Shown piece by piece: positions 30,906 through 38,897 of a stretch of DNA of 64,000 nucleotides. A program made the translations under genes and the position numbers. Within the stretch, counting starts at the first letter, position 1. Each line of letters begins with the position of its first letter. The stretch is from Actinomycetota bacterium (GTDB lineage Bacteria > Actinomycetota > Acidimicrobiia > Acidimicrobiales > JAMCPD01). The stretch lies in the NCBI GenBank assembly GCA_023379935.1, contig JAMCPD010000003.1, forward strand, positions 1-64,000, read 5' to 3'. Below the pieces are notes generated by a model. That model was not told the DNA's origin and made no database searches. It was given only the letters and a program-made list of their open reading frames with translations.

Positions 30906-32381
30906 GTGAAGTTGATAAGGATAAAGCCCACAAAAGTGAAATTCAGTCGACAATGGGTTGTATGGTGGGTTGTCTTGGCGGTATTGATTTTAGCCGTATC
31001 CGGCATGCTTTATTCTCTGGAGTGGACCAGGCTACTTGGGGAGGTTGCAAAACCATTAATAAAATGCTCTTCGGGAAATTACTGCTACATCAAAAACCAT
31101 ACGCTCCATAAAGCTCCCAAATGGGCAGTTCATAAATCATTTACTTGGTGGATCACACCAGGTGACCTTTGGGGCACTTTACGAGCCACGCAATATGTTG
31201 TCTGGGGATACTTTGGTGGTGTTTATACAACCGGCGCCCCTTTGGTGGTTTTCCCCGGAATACTGTTGATATTGGCTCCTGCTGTCTGGCTTAGCCAAAC
31301 TCTGGGCTTAAATTTTTCCTACCCTTTTGCCATACCTAATCCAACTGCATGGCTAATCATCGGTCCTTATGAGATGCTAATTGGCAGCCTGCCTCTTTTT
31401 GCGCTTGATGCGCTCGCCAAAAGATTGGGTATTTCTACTGCCAGACGGGTTGTCTTGACATTTTTAGAAATGGCGGCATTGTGGCCGCTATTGGTAATAT
31501 GGGGCCATCCCGAAGATGCTCTTGCGGTCGGCATCGGTCTTTATGGGCTTATGGCAGCTTACGACAAACGCCATGTCAAAGCGGGATGGTTGTTTGGCAT
31601 AGCTATTTCGATACAGCCCTTGGTTGGTTTAATCTTTCCGATTATATTCGGGTTGACGGAAAAAAGACACTGGCTGTCACTTGGCATACGGGGCGTATTG
31701 CCGTCGTTTGCCTTGTTGGTTGTTCCGATTATATCAAGTCCTAGATCAACACTGCGAGCTATTTTACAACAACCAAACTATCCCACAATCGATCATCCCA
31801 CCCCTTGGGTTTATTTATCACCAAAAATAAGTCTGGTTACGCCCAGTCACATAAAGCCCAGTCACATAAAGCCCAGTCACATAAAGCATATTTCGGACAT
31901 TCACCATGCCGAAAAAACCGCCTTGATATCACACACTGCCTCTGTAATACATCGTATTACAGGTCACCTGCCTTTAGTTGTGTCAGCAGGCCCGACGCGC
32001 ATATTTGCCATAATTGCCGCTTTTACTATCGGATACTGGATACTTCGCCACCACCCTGGTCTAATATTGGTACTGTGGCTGGCCGGGCTTAGCTTCGCTG
32101 CAAGATGTTTTTTTGAGTCCGTCATAGACCCTTACTATTTCTGGCCCGCAATTGGCTTGGGAATCCTGGTAGCAGCCCAAAGTAGCCGGATTAGATTTGC
32201 TTTAGCTGCCTTGTTCGCAGCTGCACTGGCTGTATTCAGCTATTGGCATTTTAATCCATGGGTTTACTGGTTGTTGATGATGGTTTTGCTATCCGGTGTT
32301 CTTGCCACCGGCATCCCCAGCGTTAACAGTGCTGACGTTGGGATAAGTGGATTAATGGAAATAAAAGAAACTGAGAACTGA
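30906..32381 (+). CDS. Polytopic membrane protein, GT-C/GT87-like (tandem paralogue)
   Basis: Shares long identical DNA tracts with 29622..30902; GTG start preceded by GGAG. Confidence 0.6.
   Translation: MKLIRIKPTKVKFSRQWVVWWVVLAVLILAVSGMLYSLEWTRLLGEVAKPLIKCSSGNYCYIKNHTLHKAPKWAVHKSFTWWITPGDLWGTLRATQYVVWGYFGGVYTTGAPLVVFPGILLILAPAVWLSQTLGLNFSYPFAIPNPTAWLIIGPYEMLIGSLPLFALDALAKRLGISTARRVVLTFLEMAALWPLLVIWGHPEDALAVGIGLYGLMAAYDKRHVKAGWLFGIAISIQPLVGLIFPIIFGLTEKRHWLSLGIRGVLPSFALLVVPIISSPRSTLRAILQQPNYPTIDHPTPWVYLSPKISLVTPSHIKPSHIKPSHIKHISDIHHAEKTALISHTASVIHRITGHLPLVVSAGPTRIFAIIAAFTIGYWILRHHPGLILVLWLAGLSFAARCFFESVIDPYYFWPAIGLGILVAAQSSRIRFALAALFAAALAVFSYWHFNPWVYWLLMMVLLSGVLATGIPSVNSADVGISGLMEIKETEN
31346..31754 (+). 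repeat. 409-bp exact direct repeat, copy 2
   Basis: Identical to 29966..30374. Confidence 0.97.
31841..31885. repeat. 15-bp tandem repeat x3 in second GT-C-like gene
   Basis: GCCCAGTCACATAAA x3 (PSHIK/HIKPS). Confidence 0.95.
31955..32125 (+). repeat. 171-bp exact direct repeat, copy 2
   Basis: Identical to 30494..30664. Confidence 0.95.
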
Positions 32382-32392
32382 GCTTAACCTAT

Positions 32393-32432
32393 AAAGGGAC
32401 TCTGAAAAACTTTCGCTTCCCAAAGTCCCTTT
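32393..32432. terminator. Bidirectional-type hairpin between convergent GT-C and pilin genes
   Basis: AAAGGGACT ... AGTCCCTTT inverted repeat between genes ending at 32381 (+) and 32508 (-). Confidence 0.55.
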
Positions 32433-32507
32433 GTTAGATTATAGGATTTGATATATTTCTATAATAAAGGCCTGTCTATAATAAAGACCTGTCAAGCCAC
32501 CTATAGT

Positions 32508-33143
32508 CTATATACCTACCGCAGTACCTGCTGCAGTGAAACTGTTCTTCCATCCAGAAGCAGGTGCTGTACCAATAGCCGCGGTGCAGCTTGTCTGCTT
32601 AGCTGCAGCACCATAAAACGTGCCAGTAGCACCAGAGTTAACAGTAGAAGCATTGGACTCTACATCCAGTATATACCAACATGCACCTGATGCGGAATAT
32701 GCAGCTAGCTCTACAGACTGGGCTGCCGTCGTGCCGGTAGTGACGGAAAGCTCATTTGGGCCACTAATAGCACTACCAGGGTAATACGACAATGTAGGCT
32801 CTTTTGCACCCATTACACATGCGAGAGCAGTCGGATTTAGTAATCCGGCGCAAGATTGCGCAGTGCCGTCAACAGCCCCCGTACCAGAGTAGTTGGTACC
32901 TGGGTTATAACTCTGCGATATTTCATAAACAAGCTTTGCTGTAGTCAAACCGTTGGTTAGATCTGATTGCGCGGCACGGTTCTGTGCTGAACCCCTTACA
33001 CCTAAGAATGTAGGTATTGCTATAGCTATAAGAATAGCCATAATCAACAATACCACCATTAATTCAATAAGGGTAAAGCCCTCTTCTACTTCGGCACCCA
33101 TACACCCTGTACAGTGCTTACGTTTTAAACTCAATAACTTCAT
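32508..33143 (-). CDS. Type IV pilin-like protein
   Basis: EEGFTLIELMVVLLIMAILIAIAIPTFLGVRGSAQNRA; AGGAG SD before ATG at 33143. Confidence 0.9.
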   Translation of the reverse strand: MKLLSLKRKHCTGCMGAEVEEGFTLIELMVVLLIMAILIAIAIPTFLGVRGSAQNRAAQSDLTNGLTTAKLVYEISQSYNPGTNYSGTGAVDGTAQSCAGLLNPTALACVMGAKEPTLSYYPGSAISGPNELSVTTGTTAAQSVELAAYSASGACWYILDVESNASTVNSGATGTFYGAAAKQTSCTAAIGTAPASGWKNSFTAAGTAVGI

Positions 33144-33688
33144 AATTATTGCTCCTTTTTTGTCTATTGTTCAATTATAAAACTCCCACTTTTCTCCCTT
33201 TGACCGGAAGTAGCATGAAAGCTTCAACTACATTACTAAAAGTTGTTATCGGTATACAAACCAACAAACTTAAGTAAAAAAAATTTGGGTTCTAATGCTG
33301 AAGTTCAACTTCTCAAACAGAGCTAGTGAACTTGCGATTAATATTTTAAAGTACACCAACTTCAAAAGGAAATAGTTTAAAAAGTTATTCCCAGCCCATA
33401 TTAGACAAACGTTATCAGATCCATGCTTCTAGTCCGGGCTTTCTGAGTCTGGCTGGGTACTCTTGGTAACAGCCACTGAGACAGGCGGAAGTTTGCCCTC
33501 TATGTTAATAATTGCTCATGCGGGAGCTTTCCTGATAGCGAGAAATATGAAGTATATTATGGAATCCAGATGAACTATACTCAATCGAAATGAAATAGAT
33601 TGTACTTTGAAGTCGAATTTCAAAAAACCTTTAAAAACTGTATAAATGCTATAGTTCTTGAGATCCGGGGATTAGAATAGCAAGAAGA

Positions 33689-34915
33689 ATGGAAGATAGT
33701 ATACCTACCAATGTTATATCCGCCAAAGTGGCGGCAATAGCTCCCTCGGCTACTTTGGCTGTAGATGCCAAGGCTAAGGCATTGAAAGTCGCCGGTGAAA
33801 ATGTAATAGGATTCGGAGCGGGGGAACCGGACTTTCCCACTCCCGAACATATAGTACAAGCGGCTATTAAAGCTTGTTCAAATCCCCGTAATCATCATTA
33901 TACACCGACATCAGGACTTTTAGAACTGAAAGAAGCGGTTGTCGCTAAAACTGCCAGGGATTCCGGCCTTCAAATCAAACCCGCTAATGTGCTTGTCAGC
34001 GCCGGAGCAAAACATGCTGTCTACAGCGCTTGTATGACCCTCTTGGATCCCGGAGACGAAGTAATACTGCCGGGGCCATACTGGGGAACATACGCCGAGA
34101 TAATATCGCTTGCGGGTGGCATACCAAAGATAGTCCACACCGATGAGTCAAGCAGTTTCAAGGCAACCGTGGAACAACTTGAAAAAGCGCTTAGCCCTCA
34201 CACAAAGATGTTGATCTTCGTATCTCCTTCCAACCCTACAGGAACTGTTTATGACCAAAAAGAGATGACGGAAATAGGCAAGTGGGTTGCAGAAACCGGT
34301 ATATGGATATTAACAGACGAGATATATGAACACCTGGTATACGAAACAACCTCCTTAGCCCCCTGCTTATCCATGCCGGTCTGTGCACCTGAAACGACTG
34401 ATCGTTGTGTAGTTATAAACGGAGTATCCAAGACTTACGCCATGACGGGATGGCGGGTTGGATGGTTAATTGGACCGGAGAATGTAATAAAAGCCGCAGA
34501 CAACCTTCAGTCCAACTCCACCTCCAACATAGCAAATGTCTCACAGATGGCTGCCGTAGCGGCTCTTGAAGGAGACATGTCATCTGTAGAATCTATGCGT
34601 GACACCTATAACAGAAGGCGCAAACTGATTATTTCACTTTTAAAAGATATCCCCGGTATCACCTGTATGGAACCCAAAGGAGCTTTTTATGTATTCCCCT
34701 CCCTTAAAGCCCTCCTTGGACATACCTATAACGGCGTTACTCCAACAACCACACTGGAACTTGCCGAAACCATATTAGACCAAGCAAAAGTTGCTTTTGT
34801 GCCGGGTGAGGCATTTGATGCTCCGGGTTATGCAAGATTCTCTTATGCGGTGTCTGATAGTGATATTGAAGAGGGAATTGGCAGAATGAAACGGTTAGTG
34901 GAAGAATCTATATAG
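33689..34915 (+). CDS. Class I aminotransferase (aspartate aminotransferase type)
   Basis: GAGEPDFPTPEHIVQAA; NPTGTVYDQKEM; INGVSKTYAMTGWRVGW. Confidence 0.93.
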   Translation: MEDSIPTNVISAKVAAIAPSATLAVDAKAKALKVAGENVIGFGAGEPDFPTPEHIVQAAIKACSNPRNHHYTPTSGLLELKEAVVAKTARDSGLQIKPANVLVSAGAKHAVYSACMTLLDPGDEVILPGPYWGTYAEIISLAGGIPKIVHTDESSSFKATVEQLEKALSPHTKMLIFVSPSNPTGTVYDQKEMTEIGKWVAETGIWILTDEIYEHLVYETTSLAPCLSMPVCAPETTDRCVVINGVSKTYAMTGWRVGWLIGPENVIKAADNLQSNSTSNIANVSQMAAVAALEGDMSSVESMRDTYNRRRKLIISLLKDIPGITCMEPKGAFYVFPSLKALLGHTYNGVTPTTTLELAETILDQAKVAFVPGEAFDAPGYARFSYAVSDSDIEEGIGRMKRLVEESI

Positions 34916-34916
34916 T

Positions 34917-36506
34917 ATGGTGCATACCTCAGCAAAAACTTCAAAAATACTGGTCACGGAAAAACTCTCTGCGTCCGGAATAGAACTCATGCAAAAGGGC
35001 GGACACGAAGTAGACATACGGCTTTCCATGTCAAACGAGCAATTAATGGAAGCGGTTAAGAAAATAAACGCTCTCGTTATCCGTTCATCCACCAAAGTCA
35101 CCAAGGAAGTGATTGATTGTGCCGATGCGTTGGTTGTCATAGGAAGGGCCGGCGTTGGGCTGGACAATGTGGACATCAAAGCCGCTACAGCCAAGGGGAT
35201 CATGGTGGTCAACGCCCCGGAAAGCAATATACTGTCTGCTGCGGAACACGCTATGGCATTAATGCTCGCCTTGGCTCGCAATATTCCTCAGGCCCACTCC
35301 TCCTTACTTCAAGGAGAATGGGAGCGTTCCAAATGGGAAGGGGTAGAGTTGTTCGAAAAAACTTTGGGGATAGTGGGGCTGGGGAAGGTGGGAACGCTTG
35401 TTGGGAAAAGAGCCATGTCTTTTGGAATGAAGATCGTAGCATATGACCCTTACATAACCGCGGCCAAATCTTCAAAACTCGGAATTGAACTGATGGACTT
35501 GGGCGATCTGATGGCACTGTCAGACTTTGTAACCATACACCTGCCAAAAACTCCTGAAACCATTAATATAATAAACGCCGACTTATTGGCAGCTTCGAAG
35601 CGGGGCATCCGTATAATAAACACCGCAAGGGGCGGACTTATCGATGAGGTTGCCCTTTGCGACTGTTTGCGTTCAGGCCAAGTTGGAGGAGCGGGGTTGG
35701 ATGTGTTTGAGACGGAACCGTGTGTTGACTCTCCCTTATTCAAGTTCCCTAACGTAATAGTTACTCCACACCTAGGCGCCAGTACGAAAGAGGCTCAAGA
35801 TAAAGCCGGTATTGACATAGCCAAACAGATACTTCTTGCACTAAAAGGAGACTTCGTCCCCTTTGCCGTCAATGTGGCGGCCACAGGTCTTGAGGAGCCC
35901 CTGAAACCATTTTTACCCTTAGCCGAACAGATCGGAAGGCTGTTCGGGAGCCTTTATGAAGGAGTCCCGGACAAGCTTGAGATTGAGTATGCCGGAGAAC
36001 TTAAAAATTTTGATACAAAGATACTTACCCTAGCTGTCTTGAAAGGCTTATTCGCTATAAGCACTCAAGAGCCTGTATCTTATGTAAATGCACCGCAACT
36101 GGCTAAAGAACTTGGGGTTGAGATTAAGGAGGCCACCACGGATACGGCCAGAGACTATGTCAACCTAATAACACTTCGCGCACCCAACCACTGTTTGGCC
36201 GGTACCCTTACAGGACTGCAGTCAGAACCCCGCATCGTGATGCTTGATGACCATAGGATAGAGGTTCCACCCGCACAAAACATGTTGGTTGTTCGCAACG
36301 ATGACAGCCCCGGCATGATAGGTTTAGTCGGAACCGTTTTGGGCAATGCGGGTATAAGCATATCCTCTATGGCTGTCGGACCATCATCATCCGGTAAAAC
36401 AGCTTTAATGGTTCTATCCACCAATAAACCCGTCTCAGCCAAAATCTTGTCTCAGTTGGAATCCGCAAAAGGGATACTGCAAGTACACTCCCTGAGACTC
36501 AGCTGA
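34917..36506 (+). CDS. serA: D-3-phosphoglycerate dehydrogenase with C-terminal ACT domain
   Basis: VIGRAGVGLDNVDIKAATAKGIMVVNAPESN; GIVGLGKVGTLVGKRA; NTARGGLIDE; C-terminal ACT-like region. Confidence 0.95.
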   Translation: MVHTSAKTSKILVTEKLSASGIELMQKGGHEVDIRLSMSNEQLMEAVKKINALVIRSSTKVTKEVIDCADALVVIGRAGVGLDNVDIKAATAKGIMVVNAPESNILSAAEHAMALMLALARNIPQAHSSLLQGEWERSKWEGVELFEKTLGIVGLGKVGTLVGKRAMSFGMKIVAYDPYITAAKSSKLGIELMDLGDLMALSDFVTIHLPKTPETINIINADLLAASKRGIRIINTARGGLIDEVALCDCLRSGQVGGAGLDVFETEPCVDSPLFKFPNVIVTPHLGASTKEAQDKAGIDIAKQILLALKGDFVPFAVNVAATGLEEPLKPFLPLAEQIGRLFGSLYEGVPDKLEIEYAGELKNFDTKILTLAVLKGLFAISTQEPVSYVNAPQLAKELGVEIKEATTDTARDYVNLITLRAPNHCLAGTLTGLQSEPRIVMLDDHRIEVPPAQNMLVVRNDDSPGMIGLVGTVLGNAGISISSMAVGPSSSGKTALMVLSTNKPVSAKILSQLESAKGILQVHSLRLS

Positions 36507-36514
36507 GCCTCAAG

Positions 36515-37171
36515 ATGGGAAACTCCCTAAAGTCACTCAACACTCGTCTATATCTGGATATCAATCATTTTGCCGTCCATACTGCCTTTGCCCATACAGT
36601 TATGGCATTTTACGCTCACTTGGCCGGCTTGGGACTATTAGCCATACTGCTTTTAGCGGCGTGGTGGAGAGCGCGCTCGGCTGAATACGCCCCAAGAGCG
36701 GTAGCTAGCGTGCTATGGGCGGCAGGTGGTACTGTCATAGCGTGGGGAATAGCCCACTATGGGCTAAAACCCCTCTTTGGCGAGGTGCGCCCATACAATA
36801 CACTGCACGGTGTTGAGGTTTTGGTGGCGCGTACGAACGGGTATAGCTTCCCAAGTGGGCATGCCACTATTGCTGGCGCGGTGATAATGGGGCTATGGTT
36901 GACAAAAGATAAGCCGCTCGCATGGATCGCTACCGTTGCCTCGGGTCTTCTTGGGTTTGACCGCATTTACGTAGGTGCCCACTACCCTTTTGATGTAATA
37001 GCAGGGATGATTTTTGGTTGCTTGGTGCTGTTGGCATTGTTTTTGCCCCTTGTCAAGTTGCTTACATGGTTCGACAACTTCCTGATTAAGCACACCCCCT
37101 TTAGTCCTATGGTTCTTGCGAAAACGAACTGGAGGCCATATCCAGACTATTTTGATAAACAAGCATCTTGA
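36515..37171 (+). CDS. PAP2-family phosphatase
   Basis: YGLKPLFGEVRPYN; SFPSGHATIAGAV; GFDRIYVGAHYPFDVIAG. Confidence 0.9.
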   Translation: MGNSLKSLNTRLYLDINHFAVHTAFAHTVMAFYAHLAGLGLLAILLLAAWWRARSAEYAPRAVASVLWAAGGTVIAWGIAHYGLKPLFGEVRPYNTLHGVEVLVARTNGYSFPSGHATIAGAVIMGLWLTKDKPLAWIATVASGLLGFDRIYVGAHYPFDVIAGMIFGCLVLLALFLPLVKLLTWFDNFLIKHTPFSPMVLAKTNWRPYPDYFDKQAS

Positions 37172-38232
37172 AAAGGTGAACCATCCATCTCGTTTTCTAT
37201 CCTACCCCGTCCGTCCTGCTTTGCCTTATACAGCGCCTTGTCGGCTCTTGCTAAAATTGTAGCTGCCGTATCGCCTTTCCTCCATGATGCCACACCCGCC
37301 GAACACCCTTGTGTAGCACTTGTCTGAAGACGGGTTAGTACTTTATCGGCATCACTCAACATACAGTCAGGCAGCACCAGGACAAACTCATCACCACCAT
37401 AGCGCGCCATCAGATCAACAGTTCTCAAGGCGGCTTTCCATCGTTCGGCAATGTCGACAAGAAGTTCATCTCCGGCTGCGTGCCCTTTTGTATCATTTAC
37501 AAATTTGAAATGATCCAGATCAACAATAGCCACGCTCAATGGAGATTTTTGACGTTCAGCTCTGGCAATCTCTCTGGACAAAATCATTTCAAGCCATTGA
37601 CGATTGGGCAATCCGGTCAGAGCATCCGTAACAGCCATTTTTTTGAGTTTGCTATTAAGGTAACTGACTACTATTACGCATTCCAGTAAAGTTCCGGCTA
37701 TTAAAATAGCTGAGGGCAACATAGTTGTCCTGGCCGTAAGCGCCAAAACAACTATGTAGTTGAAAAGTACAAAGCCCAGATACCCCAACACCTGCTTCAA
37801 GCTAAAAAAGTATGCGATATAAAGCACTACCCAGATATACATAAAAGCTACCGCCAGGGAATCAGAGCTGCCTTTGTCCAAAAATATCCCCCCACTGATA
37901 CTTACAATGCTTAAGATCAAGAGTAAATGGATAATCCACGTGGAAAGCTTGCGAGCCGAGAGGGCCACAAAAACTGCTGTCGCCAAACCTACCGCAGCAC
38001 CTACGGTATCGCCCGCCCTGTTGAGATATGTCGTTGAAGAAGAGAGCGTATACAAAAGACCTATCAACGAGCCGGCGGCCCAGATAGCCGCCATCATCCG
38101 TATTTTCTGCAGTTTCTGTTCCTCATAATACGAAGAGACTATATGCCCTACAGTCGCAGAGGGCGGAACAACCTTTTGTATGTTGCCTCCCTGTTGTATG
38201 TCGCCTTTTTTAGTGTTAATTGCAGTATCCAT
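37147..38232 (-). CDS. Membrane-anchored diguanylate cyclase (GGDEF)
   Basis: Six hydrophobic segments; RTVDLMARYGGDEFVLVLPD (RxxD I-site five residues before GGDEF). Confidence 0.92.
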   Translation of the reverse strand: MDTAINTKKGDIQQGGNIQKVVPPSATVGHIVSSYYEEQKLQKIRMMAAIWAAGSLIGLLYTLSSSTTYLNRAGDTVGAAVGLATAVFVALSARKLSTWIIHLLLILSIVSISGGIFLDKGSSDSLAVAFMYIWVVLYIAYFFSLKQVLGYLGFVLFNYIVVLALTARTTMLPSAILIAGTLLECVIVVSYLNSKLKKMAVTDALTGLPNRQWLEMILSREIARAERQKSPLSVAIVDLDHFKFVNDTKGHAAGDELLVDIAERWKAALRTVDLMARYGGDEFVLVLPDCMLSDADKVLTRLQTSATQGCSAGVASWRKGDTAATILARADKALYKAKQDGRGRIENEMDGSPFQDACLSK

Positions 38233-38399
38233 AGTTTAAAAATTCGGCTTAATGCAGTTCTCACTTGATACTCTAAGTGATAAATATTATAGAAATCGCG
38301 CGCTATGCGTGAATTCCTGATGACATGCCAAAAGTAGTATAAGCCTTTTATAACTTATATTTGTTAAATATATAACGAATTATAATCTATACAGAGCGA

Positions 38400-38897
38400 C
38401 TACAGCCTGGGCAAAGCAATACGACCGGATCTCGCCAGTTCTATGATGTCATAAGAACGCATCAGCACTTCGAAGTCGTCTAACTTTGATGGAGAACCTG
38501 CCAACATTACGGTCAACATTGAGGTGCCCACATCTACTATTTGTCCTTCGAAAACCCCTACAAGTTGTATTACTTGCGCTCGAAGGTCCGAATCCGCCTT
38601 GATTGTTGCCAGCAACAACTCTCTTTCGCGAGCCAGCGAAGGGTGCAACTCGGATATCTCTACAACATTGATCAACTTGTCAAGCTGCTTTACCATCTGA
38701 TCTAACGGGGCCCTCTCCACATCAACTACCAACGTTATCCGGCTAAACCGTTCATCCTGGGTAGGGGCAACAGCTAAAGAGAAGATGTTGAATCCGCGGC
38801 GTGCAAACAAACCGGCAACTCGGGCAAGTACACCTGCTTTATTTTCAACCAAAACTGACAATATATGATGTTGGCGGGAAAAGGATGATTCGTTCAT
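38400..38897 (-). CDS. ilvN: Acetolactate synthase small (regulatory) subunit
   Basis: HHILSVLVENKAGVLARVAGLFARRGFNIFSLAVAPT; ATGA overlap with ilvB. Confidence 0.95.
   Translation of the reverse strand: MNESSFSRQHHILSVLVENKAGVLARVAGLFARRGFNIFSLAVAPTQDERFSRITLVVDVERAPLDQMVKQLDKLINVVEISELHPSLARERELLLATIKADSDLRAQVIQLVGVFEGQIVDVGTSMLTVMLAGSPSKLDDFEVLMRSYDIIELARSGRIALPRL

Noticed and set aside
31841-31885. Short tandem repeats considered as a CRISPR remnant
   Set aside because: No spacers; 15-bp in-frame direct tandem units, no cas genes in the window
30101-32092. Paired identical 87-aa ORFs (MAAIGNMGPSRRCSCGRH...) and 68/95-aa ORFs
   Set aside because: Out-of-frame shadows of the duplicated GT-C-like tract; identity reflects the DNA repeat, not selection on these frames
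33430-33510. Cobalamin or c-di-GMP-I riboswitch
   Set aside because: Only partial motif resemblance (GCCACTG..GGCGGAAG on plus; GGGCAAAC on minus); required core elements missing, so kept only as an unassigned structured candidate
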